Of a stretch of DNA of 64,000 nucleotides, positions 13,501 through 26,106 are shown one piece after another. The stretch covers positions 22,245 through 86,244 of the forward strand of contig MU400688.1 of NCBI GenBank assembly GCA_022578965.1. Reading direction: 5' to 3'. Both the position numbers and the translations under genes were made by a program. How positions within the stretch are numbered: the stretch's first letter is position 1; each line of letters begins with the position of its first letter. The stretch comes from Xylaria sp. FL1777. Lineage: Eukaryota; Ascomycota; Sordariomycetes; Xylariales; Xylariaceae. Under the pieces are notes generated by a model. The model saw only the letters and a list, made by a program, of their open reading frames with translations. It did not search any database and was not told the DNA's origin.

Positions 13501-16337
13501 CGGGCAACAAACCTGTCCAAACCTGTTTATGTAGGCACCGTTGTCGATTTGGAATTTAAGAGCAGCACGAGGTGAGAACAACTCTTACTAGTAATGAAGG
13601 TATTTTACTTCTAGGTTTGTTGCACGGTTGCAACATTGAAGTTTCCTTGGCTTCGCTGAGTGTATAGTCATTGTTAAGTAACGGTTATTCCCCCCTCTCT
13701 ATTATTAATAGGATTGAAGTTTTTGGGTTGAATTTATTCCCGTAAACGGTGCGTCTATCAACCTCTTAGCTAACTTTAAGTGACATTGAGAAAGATTCCT
13801 GCGAGGATGATACGCCTAGATATGACGAACTTCCACAATAGTTCTGGTTGCAACACATACACTCACGTAGAGAAAGGGAGGGTGAGAATAGAGTTGGGTA
13901 GAGCGCATCCAGGTTGGGCAATACATTGTCACGATGCTACTACTTTAGCTAGAAGTACCGTTGCTGCAAGCAAAGAGAACACTCCTGAATGCTCCAGTCC
14001 AGGTTACGCTGAACTAAATGCGCATTCTGATCTAGGATTATGCCTTGGCTCGGTATTCCACACCCATGGATGTCAGATCGATCTGCTACAAGGTAGAGAC
14101 AGGAGGACTATAACATTGGTGCAATTAATGATACTCAGGTTTGAGTTATTGGTCTCTGTGAGCTAGAATTCTCTCCCATGCTCTATCCCTACGAATCGTT
14201 GAATGATACACGATGTCCTTATAGAATCAACTGATATAAACACTTTAATAAGACAGAACTGATACTTCCATAGCAATTGAATGTCTCACAGCAGTTAAGA
14301 CTGAAGCACAAGGTGACATTGTCTGAGGCAACTATCCGAAGGATCAGGGAATTTGGATCATGGAACTCAAGAAGTTTACCAGTGTTTCTTGAATAAGGCT
14401 ACGTGTTCCATTGGGACAACTCGATCGTAAATCTAGAATCACTTTGTCTCTCACTTGGAGTGGTATTGGCATACTGCGTATGCTGATGATTTGGTCTCTC
14501 CCGCAGCTTGAGAAGCTCACTACAGGGAAGGATTCGGTTCCTTCCGGATCTTGAGGTCTCCGAGATGTCAGAAAGTCATAGTTGAAGAAATGTTACTTTA
14601 CCTAGAAAAAAACAAGATCCTATGTATTACTAATGGGATCTCGATTGGATCTATCTGCCAGAGTGCCTATAAGGTTGCTTCCAAGAAAGGAATCTGTTCC
14701 TGCTGTCGCCGTGTAACGCACCCTTTTGGGGAAGGATGCACATTACATCTAAGGAGATATATCAGTAGCCTAAACTATTCCTATAGAGTAGGCATTAAAT
14801 CGAGTAGCCGCTCAATGCGACTCGATGCGAGCTTTGACACCTCCTATGTCACGGAGAATACGGGCCATGTTTATTTGGAAACTCTGTATTTGGCTTACAA
14901 TGTATGAGGAGAATGTAACGAGACATTGATTGCAATAGGAAAGATCTGACCATCATGGCCCATTATTAATCCATTTATCGTAATAGATAAACCACTGATA
15001 TGCCAGCGTCATAGACCAGGGGTGGTCTTGATGATCTAATGATACAATACCCTCCACATGTCTTCCTTTTCCATACACCGAGAACGAGAGGATCTGGGGT
15101 CAAAGATGGTTGCATTCTGCTGCTGGCTGGCGTCGGTAATGTGAACACCCTTGCCTGTTCAGCGACTCCGGCGCAAGAATTTCGGGCATCACGGCATGTC
15201 ACATGCCCCAAACACCCCAGGGAGTTGGCTCAGCTGTGCATATAACTCGCAGTTAAGAACCCAGTGTTGTGAGTCTTTTTCTTTGCAGCATGAGGGATAG
15301 GTGTGGTGGGTGGTGGGTGATGGGTGAGGGTGATATATGTAAGAGACTTTTCTTAAGCTGCATCATCCTTGCACCTACATATGTATAATTGACTCAAAAA
15401 GAACGCGCTATTTTGGTAAACGCGCAGGCATCGGTACCGGGCGGCATCTTTCTCCGGAAACAGCGGAGTTGGAGGCTTCGACAGCCGAACCAGCGTTGTC
15501 AATATCTTGATTCGGTAAGAAAAAATGCATCTCGCATCGTGCCCGCACGAACGTTTCACTGTTTTTTTGTCATCGTGCTGGGGTTTATATGTGTCCTTTC
15601 CCCGCGCCAATGCCCTCCTCATTGTTCACTGGCACTCTTTACCTAGCCCACCTAGACGTGCCACCTCTGATGGCTAGAATCGCCTCCGTTTGAGGTTACA
15701 TAGTTCGATAACTGCCGAATATCGATCCGAAGTCTTCACTCGTACATTCATACATGATAGCATTATTCAATAGATGAATTACATACCTGGATACCTAATC
15801 ATATAATATTACTCACCTAAATTCGAGTTATTTGAATGGCTGTTCACGTATGGTTGTATATATGCTGGTGAACCACTTGACTAGAGGGTTGACTGACTGT
15901 ACTCTGCGCAGTTATGTACTTCAGTAAGGATTCTCATCTCTACACTGACCTGTTTGTGTTATAGAGTAACATTATACAGACCGGTGATAAGATACCGGCT
16001 ACAGATGGGAGAATCATCAAACTACACCATATCCTTACTGTAGATAGATAGTGAGGAGCTACTCTCCAGCTTTTGGAGGTGGTATGTCTAGGTGGGCTAA
16101 CCTGACCGAATTCCGGATCCAACAAATATTCATATATGGTACAACGATCATACTTCACGGCCCGCGACCGTTCTGCTTACCGTGCACACGACGCTACGCT
16201 AGAGGAATGAATCCCATGCGACCATCCGAGAAGCCTAGATCTGTACAACATCTGTAGGGTAACGTACGCTCCAGCAGCACATGGTAGCGAGCGTGGCTTA
16301 CTTAGAGATTTGAAGGGTGGACTCGGGGCCGGTGAGT

Positions 16338-16364
16338 GGGAGCATTAAAGGACACGATGCTCCC
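16338..16364. repeat. Inverted repeat, 8-bp arms
   Basis: GGGAGCAT and ATGCTCCC flank an 11-nt spacer, so the RNA or single strand could form a hairpin. It lies about 310 bp beyond the stop codon of the thioesterase gene, too far to be an obvious 3'-end signal. No role is assigned. Confidence 0.5.
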
Positions 16365-16671
16365 CCATCAGCCTACCCCTAGTCCTTATGTGAAGCCGGC
16401 TATTGGGTTGACACACCGGATCTGTCAAAGAAAAAGCCTTCATCCTCCCTCGATCCTCAACCCCAGGTCTTAAGGTGTTTGCTATTACTAGCCTGCAATA
16501 GCCAGACATCTCGTGCCGTGTCTGTCGTGTCTAGAATGCTCTATGGCCAGGAAAAACACAAAAACAACCCCAAAATGGATCTCCTACCATCCGAACAGGG
16601 AAACGCAACGGTAACTCTGGGCTGCCCACCCCTCTTCCTTCGAGCCGGACGGGCCAGCCAGCCAGCCAGTC

Positions 16672-17157
16672 TCATTTGGGCGGCTCGCGCAGCTTCACGT
16701 ACTTCGTGTGCGTGCCGCTCGCGACGATGGGGCCAGCTACCCCGTCGACGACCTTGGAGATGACGATGCGCGTGAATGCGATCGACCCCCCGACCTTCTC
16801 GGCGGTTCCCTCGATCTCGACCTCGTCGCCTTCGCGGGCCGACGACAGGTAGCGCACGTGGATGTCGACCGACACGCCCGTCTTTGCCCTCAGGTCCCAG
16901 GTTGCGATGGCCATCCCCCCCGCCCAGTCGGTGATAGCGGCCGACACGGCACCGTGAATTCCTCCGCCCGAATTCATGTGGTTCCGCGTGAGCGTCAACC
17001 GTGCCCTCACGGTGCCCTGCGTCGCGAACACGATTCTTACATCCGATAGGAGGAAGTTGTATATGGCCGAGTTGGGTAGGTTGGTGCGCACGAGGTGCTC
17101 GATGTGCGACTTGATCGCCTCGTCGCTTTGGTTGCTTGTTTCCGTGTTGTCGCCCAT
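16672..17157 (-). CDS. Hotdog-fold acyl-CoA thioesterase (ACOT13/PaaI type)
   Basis: A single-exon gene of 161 residues, normal for a one-domain hotdog thioesterase. Enzymes of this class hydrolyse acyl-CoA to free acid and CoA, in mitochondria or cytosol. The 4HBT core runs from about residue 38 to 157. The ACOT13-like active-site block is HMNSGGGIHGAVSAAITDWA, with Asn62, His68-Gly69 and the presumed catalytic Asp77; the VDIHVRYLSSAREGDEV block (about 98-113) follows as in the family. The start codon is the ATG giving the charged N-terminal helix before the core. There is no clear signal peptide. Third codon positions are strongly G/C. It is divergent from the GST gene, and the two share about 1.05 kb of intergenic DNA. 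The physiological substrate cannot be told. Confidence 0.85.
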   Translation of the reverse strand: MGDNTETSNQSDEAIKSHIEHLVRTNLPNSAIYNFLLSDVRIVFATQGTVRARLTLTRNHMNSGGGIHGAVSAAITDWAGGMAIATWDLRAKTGVSVDIHVRYLSSAREGDEVEIEGTAEKVGGSIAFTRIVISKVVDGVAGPIVASGTHTKYVKLREPPK

Positions 17158-18207
17158 TGTGGCTTTGGGGCTTTGGGGCTAAGGTATGTCTTACGTGTTC
17201 TCGAAGGAAGGTTTGCCGCATGTATTGCCAAGGTCTAATCAGTGAGCGCGGTTTCGGTTGTGCGACAATTTCCCTGAAGACTTGGCTAGTAAGCAACAAA
17301 GCTCCACTGGTTAGGTATCGCCATTCTCCGCTACGTTCCGTCTCTTATCTCGTAAAGGGTATGCATTTTATATCTCTACTCACAAAAGAAGAAGAAGAAA
17401 ATCCTACTACAGCTATCGCGACGTCGAGATACTCACGTAATTCATTTTGCTATATTCGCTCCTAAACCTAGAATGAGGGGCCAAGAGTACCCTCAGCCGC
17501 TTAGCATCGTCTTAAACCAGCATTGACAACAACTAACCACTGGCAATTTACAGAGCCAAACGTCGCCTTGAAAGGTTATTATCAAAAAAAAGAAAAAGTC
17601 ATCGCTATTAATGGAATTAGATAAGCTATACACGAACGTGAATGTGGATACCTAACGGCAGCAACCCCAGACCACTGACCTCCCCGGGACAACTCTGGAC
17701 ATCTGGACATCTGAAGAAGTCCGAAGGATGAATTCCTACCCCCCACTACGACTCTGAAATGGTCTAGTATTATCAGCGAAGCGGAATTGATTCGCCTAGC
17801 AATAGGCAGAAGTCTCTGTTTATCTAAATGCTTAGTCAAGACTGGCGATGCCTTCGGCATTTCGCGTCAAAGCATTAAACCGTCGAGTCATCCGGCCAAC
17901 ATCCAAGTCGCGTTGATTACATCTCAGACGCGTCAAGATGAAAGTTCGTCGTTATGCTGGTAAGTCGAAACTATGTCTTTATATATATATATATATATAT
18001 ATGTGTATGTTTATACATTAGGGTGGCCAATTATAAAGTACCTGGTCACAGACACAATAATTCTGCAATATTTTCCTCAGATCGTGAAAAAGTGACATTA
18101 ATTGCATTGTATTGCAACCCCTTAACCCATAAGGCATCCAATCAAATTTACATCCACCACCACTCTCACCAACCAACCAATACAGACAGACCAAACAAAC
18201 AACAACC
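17158..18207. other. Divergent intergenic region between thioesterase and GST genes
   Basis: This region must hold the promoters of both flanking genes. No additional gene is supported. It contains an (AT)n run at 17981-18002, about 200 bp before the GST start codon, and a CA-rich leader (about 18150-18207) just before the GST ATG. Confidence 0.5.
17981..18002. repeat. (AT)11 microsatellite
   Basis: An uninterrupted alternating AT run of about 22 nt in the upstream region of the GST gene. Such tracts vary in length and can act as nucleosome-poor DNA; any regulatory effect here is inference. Confidence 0.8.
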
Positions 18208-19414
18208 ATGTCCTCCTCCCCACGAGCAATCACCGTATTCCGCGGCTTCAAAGAAGGCGCCAACTTCGTCTGGTCGCCGTTCGTGACCAAACTCGAGGCG
18301 CGGCTCCGCTTCGCCGGTGTGCCGTACACAGTACGAGCAGGCTCGCCGCGCGCGGGACCGAAGGGCAAGATCCCGTACATCGAGGTGGCGTCGTCGTCGG
18401 CGACTAGCATAGAGCCCGAGACGCTGGGCGACTCGACGCTGATCATCCAGGCGCTGTGCGCGAGCGGCGGGCTGCCGGACCTGCATGCGCGCCTGTCGAG
18501 GGCAGAGCGCGCGCACGACCTCGCGCTCAGGGCCTTGCTCGAGGACAAACTGACGCCGTATCACGTAAGCTTGCTTCCCTTCCTCCTTGTCCCTCCCCTT
18601 TTCCCCTTACTCCCCTTCCCCTTCCCCTTCCCCTGATTTCCCCTTCCTCCGCCACGATCATATGACAAAGCGCTCTTGCGCATTTTTGCGCATTTACGTA
18701 CATACATACATGCATGTAATGCGTGCATACATATACATGCAATACATACATACCTGCATACATATATCAAAAATCCCACATACTGCGTACATTATATCGT
18801 CAGCATGAGAGTGCAACGCTGACAACGGAATCCCCCTTCCCCCGCAACAGACCTGGGAGCGCTGGACGCAGAACTTCTACACGATGCGCGATCACGTCCT
18901 CTGGGCGGTCCCCTGGCCGGTCCGCGTATTCGTGGGCTCGATGATCTACCGCAACACGGTGGCGACGCTCCACGCGCAGGGCACGGGGCGCTTCAGCGCC
19001 GAGGAGATCGGGCTGTTCCGGCGCGAGATCTGGGAGAGCTTCGCGGACCTGGCGCTCGAGTCGCAGACCAAGACCCGCGGGGCTGCTAAGGACGAGCCGT
19101 TCTGGGTGCTGGGGGGCCCCGAGCCGACAGAGGTGGACGCCACGCTGTTCGGATTCGTCGTCTCTACGTTGGTGTGTACCGCGTAAGTTCCCCCTCGCCT
19201 TCCTTGCTGCTTTCTATCTAATTTCCTATGGTCTGGATTGGATTATTATATCACGTGAGATGAACAAGAAAAAAGGAGAGAGACAGACAAAGACTGACAT
19301 CGTTGAAGTGGCCCTGGTTCACAGGCTGATGTGAAGAGTTTCCCGGTACTCGTAGAATATGCGCGTCGAATCCAGGAGCGATATTTCCCTGACTATGAAG
19401 CGTTGCCTGCGTAA
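18208..19414 (+). CDS. Glutathione S-transferase-like protein, Fax/metaxin type
   Basis: I read three exons, 18208-18564, 18851-19182 and 19309-19414, joining in frame to 264 residues (795 nt). The N-terminal thioredoxin-like half (about residues 8-90) has the Fax-type block WSPFVTKLEARLRFAGVPY followed by KGKIPYIE and LGDSTLIIQAL. The helical C-terminal half (about 110-255) has the conserved end VKSFPVLVEYARRIQERYFPDYE. Proteins of this group are related to failed-axon-connections and metaxin; fungal members are assumed to be GST-like, with unproven catalysis. The last acceptor was chosen (after GAAG, 19308) because it yields the family-like LVCTAGPGSQADVKSFP; the nearer CAG would cause an immediate stop. 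Intron 1 is long for this window (286 nt) and full of simple repeats. Third codon positions are GC-rich. Confidence 0.85.
18575..18775 (+). repeat. Simple-sequence tracts inside GST intron 1
   Basis: The 286-nt intron (18565-18850) contains a C/T-rich block around 18571-18650 with repeated TTCCCC units, then a block around 18696-18770 built from ACATACAT-like and TGCAT units. Both are low-complexity and probably length-polymorphic. They explain why this intron is several times longer than most others in the window. Confidence 0.7.
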
Positions 19415-20084
19415 GCAACGGCGAGTAAGTAGTGTATGGGTCACATAATATCAAATACCCCTGGATTCCTTTTTGCTCAATCATTTGTAGCTTAGCTCAG
19501 CGTGGGTTAGGTTAAGCATAGTGAGTGACGAGAAAATTTTGTACGCAGCTAGCTGAAATGACTGGATAATACGACTACTTTCCTTACAACAACCATTGAA
19601 GGGGGAGAAAAAGATTGTAATAATAGACTATAGATTAGTGGGAATGTAAAGCTTGACTTTAGGATATAAGACAAGGCGGCTGGCTCTGGTGAGTGGCGCC
19701 AATCAAAAATAAAATGAAATGTAAAATAGAATAAATATTACTAGAAGTTGCCGACCTTGCACTTTATGCTTCTACCGGAACACGTGCTACCATCATACAT
19801 CACTAACTGACTATATGTAATGCCAAACCTATTCCTCATCCAGTGTGTCCTAAATGATGGGTACCCTCTAGTCTCTAGGGGAAGCGAGGCCCGTCCCAAT
19901 ACAGAATAATCTCATACAACAGTAGCTAATCCAGTTGGTGCCACCATAGACCGATTCCTCCTATGCTATTCCGGCTCACCCTTCCTCCATTCTAAGTCTG
20001 GGTTAGGCTGTTTGTAAGTGGCATTCAATTACTCATCATAGTTGAGTTATTGTTACCAGCTGCCCTTCTTTTTGATCAGCTGGT
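19415..20084. other. Intergenic region between GST and Blm10 genes (convergent)
   Basis: Two converging genes end here, so this should hold both 3' untranslated regions. AT-rich, with no recognisable extra gene. Confidence 0.5.
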
Positions 20085-23000
20085 CTATGCGAAGTAGCTC
20101 TTCCAGAGAACACCTTCAAGGTCTTCAAGCTGCTCGAGGGTAAAATACTAAAGTGAGTATTAGTTTGTATGCTCTCAAGATGAAGGCGAATATTCACTAA
20201 CCTTTTGATCAACGGCCCAACTGTCCTGTCTTGTCTTTTTAAACTCGGAAAGAATGCCTTTAGTAGCCTTTCCTATCACGCCGGGATCGCTCGCGGCCCG
20301 TCTTGCTAAGAGAGCCAGTACCTCGGGCATCCAGCTTGGAGGCGGAGTCGCGTAGGGGAACGCTTCAATCAATGCACCGAGACCTAGGACAGCAGCGTGT
20401 CTCTTGATAACCTTTTGCGTGTCACCTGATGGTGTCTCGGTGCCAGGAGTCTTTTTCTTGGGCATTGGGTTGCGGGCCAGCTGAGTTTCGAAACGGGACT
20501 TCAGAGCAGCGATGATAGGATTACGAATAGCCACAGGAGAACACCGAATCATACCGGCAAGCGTTGCGCCCGCAACAGTTCGCACTTCTAATTGAGTGTC
20601 TGCCAGCATATCGCCGACCGCATCAAAGAGCAATTCCCTATTTGAGGTATCCATAAGAAACAGGCGCCTGAAGTATATAACTTGCATGTTGACGAGAGCA
20701 CGCAATCGTTGATGCCAGCTTGTGGATGTCGTGCCAAGACGGATTAACGCCGCAATAAATGGCCCATCCTCTCCAGTACGGAAGGGAATATTGGGCAAAT
20801 GACGATACACATGGTATGCCAACCGCATCAATTCTGGGTCTTCTTTTACATCCATCATATGTAGCAACTGGTCAACAAATGGGTCCGGGAAGAAAGGAAT
20901 CAATTGTGTACACTCTTGAGACGATAAAGTGTTATCGAGCCATGTGAGCACTGTTTTAGATCCTGATGTATATGGTGAAGGCGTTTGTTGGCCAGGCGTG
21001 CGTTGTTGTCGCCACACCTCAAGACGGTCAAACACATCTTTCACAGTCGCCACGAACTCTTCGGTTGGTTTATAAGGCCGGATGCCGATACTAGACTCTG
21101 TCTTGTTCTGCTCGAGCAGGGCATTCACACTCTCAAAAGATTCGTGATATCGAGTGCGATATATTGTTGAAATAACCCGCCCCATGGCCTCACGAACCGA
21201 CTTATACGGGTGGTCAATGTGTGCGAGGAAGTCATCGAGGATAGGTTTCTCATGTCGAAAATGCCAACCATTGTCATTGATCATGAACTCGAGTAGTTGT
21301 ACCTTGGAGGATTCCTTAAAGGCTGCATTTGAGTTCATATCGAGTCGGAAGGAACTCAGCTTAGTTATAAGATCATATGCTCGACGGGGATCTTTGCTGT
21401 CCAAGAGGAAGTGAAGGAAAGTAACCCAGTATGTTTGGTTTTCAGGCGTTAGACTGTCTGCAAAGATGTTCACAATTAGCGGCAGTGTAAATGCCCACAC
21501 CGGCTTTCGCGTTTCAGCGGGAGATTCAGGCAAGCCAACAAGCATAGCTCCCAATATCTCTGCTGTTGCTCGATGCTGATGCTTGTCGCTACCATCGCCA
21601 TAGACTTCGATCGTCAATTCTTTAACGTCTTCAAATGTGACCTTAGTCTCTCCAGCATGCATAAGATCGAACACATGCATAAGAAGCACGACATTTGAAG
21701 TCCTGAACCGGTCAGCTGAAGTATCTCGCGGTTCTTGTTTCAAATGATCAAAGAACTTAGCGAGCCATGGCCTATCGAGCAAGCTGCCAATGTGCTTTCT
21801 GGTAGCTCTCTCTAGGTCGTCGTAGCCATCAAATCTCCGAGTCCTCTCTTTGGATGCATGGAAGCTCTTTCCCCACACAAGCCAGCCGGGATAATCTGCG
21901 TCAACAAGATATTCCGCCTTTTCTGGGTGATTAAAGTCGTCTAGATATTTTGCTGTAAATTCAGCGTCACCTTTGGGTACAGGCACAGTTATCTTATTTG
22001 TCTCGTATTCCTTTTCTTGGAGATAGTTCCGGTAGCTATGTTTGTAGACAGCTCGTTGATCGATGGCAGAAAACACCAGAGAAAACGCAGACAGGTAGTT
22101 TGCCCTCAAACCAGGATGAGGATCGTTGGTACCATTGGCAACAAGCTCAATGAACTCTGCAGGCGCGATGCTGTCAAAGCGTATGGAAAGATTGGTGGCA
22201 AAGATGGCGCAGCGACTGGCCGTCTTCCAGTGCGTCTCTCTCGCCAAGTCTATCAATTCTAGCCCAAGGCTGGCCTTCTTCGTTTCCACTTTCGCTCTCC
22301 GCTCAACAATAAAGTCATGTCTCGTTTCGATGGCCCGGGAACAATCTTCTTCTGGTCTGATCAAGTCTACGATTTCGTTATCCGTTATGACCATCAATTC
22401 GAATCGTTTGCCGAATTCAATTAGCGGATACACGGCGGTAGTTCCGAGAGTCTGAATGGATGTCTTGTCAACCCCGGCAGTTTTGATGTAGAGACGCATC
22501 AGGTCTGGGGCAAAACGCCAATCTCTCATCAAGGTTTTTAGGAGACTGGTGAATAATAAAGTATACATGGCACCCTTTATTCGATCGTGGTCCATTTCAT
22601 CCAGAGCTTTACGAAACCTCTCAAGGATGACTGGGATGACTAAAGGCCGGCCTCCAATCAATGCCTTGACTGAAGCATCCTGTGCACCTTGTGCTATCCT
22701 ACGTACATCAGCATACGATGAAACCGATGACTCAGCAAGATCAAGGAGTAGTTGTTTATCCAGCTCGCTTTTACGTCGAACCGTCGAATTATGCTTTACA
22801 CGCTGCTGCTGATATCCATCCGCTCGCTTTATAAGCAAAGGACGTGGATAGTGCTTACGGAGGCCGCTTATTTTGAAAGGAGCTATATCTGCTTTGTAAA
22901 GTCGGATAAGACGGTCTAGTGGATGGGCAGACCGCTCAAAACCGACGTCAGTGATCCATGTGCGATAGGCAGAGTAGAGCGCAGTGAAACATGCGACATC

Positions 23001-26000
23001 GTCTTCTTGGTTGGCATTTAGCCATGAATGTGTTCTCGACAATAACCTTCCAATATCATCACGAAGACCATGGATGCGGTTGTAGAGAGGCGTGCCTGGG
23101 GTCAATAGGTAGCCAGCCTGGTACTTGAATTGAGGTTTCGTCTCGTCATCTTCGCCGGCTTCTGCTAGGGGATCGTCAGATTCTGCCTCATCATCGTCAT
23201 CTTGCATGATCAGGTCGTCACTATCCCCATTTAGAATGCCAAAGTTGGTGTGGTGGCCATTAGCCTCGCCCGAAGCTCTTTTCGGGTCGAATAAAGTTGC
23301 GATACCTGAGATAACCAGTCGTAGTTGGCTTAGCTGGCGAGACGTCTCATCGGACCATTCCTTGTTCTTGCCCCCTCTGCTTACAGGCGGCTTGTCGCTC
23401 ATAAGAGCTTCTAATCGGCGCATGGCCGAGCCTGTCTGGGATTCGAATAGTTCAATTGCAAATTGAATTTCTTCCATTACAGGCCGGTGCCATCGGATGG
23501 TGAGATCTGCAGGTTTTGTCGTCTTTCCCCAATCATTTATGTCCAGGCCACGCTGAATGACATCAGGTTCATACAGCGCAGTGTCAACTGGGTAAGTATG
23601 AGTGAGGTTTAGCAGCAAATGATGGATGAAGTTGCTGATATGAATAGCCGGAAGGCCCCGGCACTTCTCTTGCATATACTCTGCTATGTCAAACAGATCT
23701 TTCTTATAGTTGAGGACCTCACTACCAACGTGGACGGCGCACATGCTCAGAATACTTATGTGCCAGACGAGAGCTCTATCTCGTGGAAGTATCTCTGTAC
23801 CGCTACTACGGTCGGAGGCAGCACCGTTCGAGTCAATCTCATGGCGAATATTAACAATAAGCATTGGGATGAAGACCTTGAGTGTCTTCTCAGGATTCAC
23901 CTTGCAAAGTGCATTGCAGATCCATGCCATAGCATCACGTGCCTGGTGTACAACATGTGACGACACAAACGTTGCCAATTTCTCTACAGCCATGTCGAAA
24001 AGTTCGGGGGATAATGATGCAAACATGGGAGTCAGGGCTGCTGGCAATGTGTTAATGATGTTATCTTCTGGCGATCCGGACCTAACGTGCGATGCATCCG
24101 GAAGATTTTCCAGCAAGGTAAAAACTTTTCCAAGGAGCGTTAGAACAAACTCGGCAAAGCCGGCTGTTGACGATCGAGCTATATCGGCCTCGTCTTCGTC
24201 GCTGAGCTCATTCTTGTAATCAATCTGAACATCTTGGCCTTCTGCTTCCATTCGATCCATCTCTCCCTGTACCCATTGCATAGCTAGGCTGGTGTCGTGA
24301 ATCTTGCTATTCTCCTTGGCCAAGTTCACAAAGGGAATACTGTACGCCACAGTTTGAATGAAATTGAGGGTGTACTGAGTCTTGTTGAGGTCGTTGGCAT
24401 CGATGCCGGGTAGGGCTAGCGCTAACAGTGCGGTAATGTGACATCGAAAGCCTTTCTCTCTCGCCATAATATTTGCAATCATCTGCAGGCCGATGAGACT
24501 GGACGTAGTTCGATGCACTTCCACCAGACCTTGTAAACTAGGGTAGAAACGCTGAAGAGCACCAGGAAGCATCAAATCAGGTTCCAGAAAAGTCAAATTT
24601 TGAAGAGCACCGAAGTACATGCTGGTGACGGAGCTGCCTTTGCCATAGAGCCCCATGAAAGTGACTTCTCGCAAACACAACACAAACCGCCGTTTTAATT
24701 CCGCGTTGACGCGCCTGTCGACAGGTGTGTCCATCTCTCCGCTCTGCTCCTTGCACCATCGAGATACAAATAACTCGGATAGATAGTATGTCAGTTGGGA
24801 GAGCATTCTAGTCCATGAGCCATGATTTGACGGATGAAAGAAGGTGTCAACAGACTCCATGAGACCCTCAAGGCTATTCAGAATGGAACTCTCCTTTTCA
24901 AGACAATGGGGTGATATTGACGAGACTATCCAGCGAGCTATGATATAGGTCACTGGGTGCTTTTTCTTGTCCTTCTCCAAAAACATAGCCATACCCGCTG
25001 AATAGTCAACGTTACTGTATGGAGAATTCGCCTGTCCCACAGGGATATCGGTGAGACGGAGGACGGCCGTGAAGATGAGGTCCGACTGCTCGCGTGTAAA
25101 TATACCGTGCTCACCGAAGGGAACATGTAGACAAGACAAATAGTCTCGGGCAAGCCTCGAGAAAATATCGAGGAGCGTACTATCAACAACTTTAGATCGC
25201 GATATTAATGACCATAGGTGAAAAAAAGTCGGCATGAAGTCGGACGGTTGAGAGAGAGGCTCCGTAGGTGGGGCGGGAGCCGTAGGCATTAGGACATTCA
25301 AAATCCCAAGCACGATAAAGCCGTCGGAAAGATCTGAGGTGCTGAAGTATGGGAGAATCTCTTGTAACATGGTATACCGTTCCTTCGGGTCAAAATAGGA
25401 CTGTGAGTGAAGACATAGCTTCCAGAGGTGCTTCAGCCCTCGCCTCAACGAAGTGGTGTGTGAAGCCGCTTCCGCCGGCAAAACTATGGTTTTAATATCC
25501 TTCCAGAGTGGTCGCCAGTCTAGTACCAGATCTTCTTGCGGTTTGAGGAAATGTTTCTTTCTGTGATAGCACAGATGGTCAGCTTCACTATTTCTGGCTG
25601 AAAAAAAAAAAAAGAGGTAGCGTTAGGGGGCGTTAGGGGGCAGCGGGATGTGAGACAAACCTCGTTAACGTAACGACCATTCTAGAGAACTTGTCGGCAG
25701 CACTACTATCCAGACCCGGGGCCAGCGCGAGGTGAAAATAAAGCTTCGCAAGGTTGGCCCGTAGCCCATGTGGCAAATCAAATTTCAAGGAGAGCCATGC
25801 TTGCAGCTGGCGTGTCCAGTGCAAAGCACCGGGAGAGAAGTCCTCGGCCTTAACTGCTATGTAGAGTTGCTTTAGAATACCTTGCAAGGCAGCATCACGC
25901 CGAGACTCTTCCTCGACGGGATATGGCAATAGCTGGAAGTAGGCGAAAGTTCGCGGCCGATACCGTTTGTTGTCGTCTGTGCTCGCCTCCGAAGGCAGAC

Positions 26001-26106
26001 CCGGCGAGGTGGCCCGGGATATGGTTTCACCAATCGGCTGAGAGTTTAGGACGTGCGAGGCAAGATTGAAGGCCCGCGCCGATGACGGATCAAAGGCCTC
26101 ATCCAT
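20085..26106 (-). CDS. blm10: Proteasome activator Blm10/PA200
   Basis: Blm10/PA200 is a HEAT-repeat solenoid that caps the 20S proteasome and opens its gate without ATP. I read three exons, 26106-25661, 25560-20202 and 20147-20085, giving 1955 residues in frame (5868 nt), a normal family length. The introns are 100 and 54 nt. Typical blocks are LTRKKHFLKPQEDLVLDWRP across the first junction, the acidic loop near MQDDDDEAESDDPLAEAGED, the central FDPKERY and WHRPVMEEIQFAIELF segments, and the conserved C-terminal part with AAVLGLGALIEAFPYATPPP. The last exon encodes only 20 residues and ends WKSYFA, matching the position of the proteasome-docking HbYX tail (YYA in yeast) but with Phe in place of the penultimate Tyr. 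The start is the ATG at 26106; the open frame upstream begins with a non-ATG codon. Neighbours are unrelated. Confidence 0.93.

Larger units (their letters stand above)
5880..16671. other. 10.8-kb stretch without a supportable gene
   Basis: The part next to vosA (to about 7200) is its upstream region and is somewhat GC-richer, without a convincing second gene. The remainder contains only scattered frames of at most 128 codons with no recognised motif. It includes a perfect 14-bp palindrome at 7550-7563, three TACTGCGTA words (10147, 12147, 14472), a cluster of TAGTGTAC/GTACACTA words between 8441 and 12817, and a hairpin at 16338-16364. A tRNA A-box-like word at about 13492 lacks a convincing B box. 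I see no intact transposon. The region may hold heavily mutated relics that cannot be identified by eye. Confidence 0.5.

Noticed and set aside
13480..13560. tRNA-like A box (TAGCTCAGCGGG) followed by TGTCGATTTGG
   Set aside because: The B-box-like word is poor and I could not fold a cloverleaf with acceptor and anticodon stems. At best a decayed tRNA-derived relic.
16541..17299. 252-codon minus-strand frame overlapping the thioesterase gene
   Set aside because: Arg/Gly/His-rich shadow in another frame of a GC-rich gene; the 161-residue frame has the real domain.
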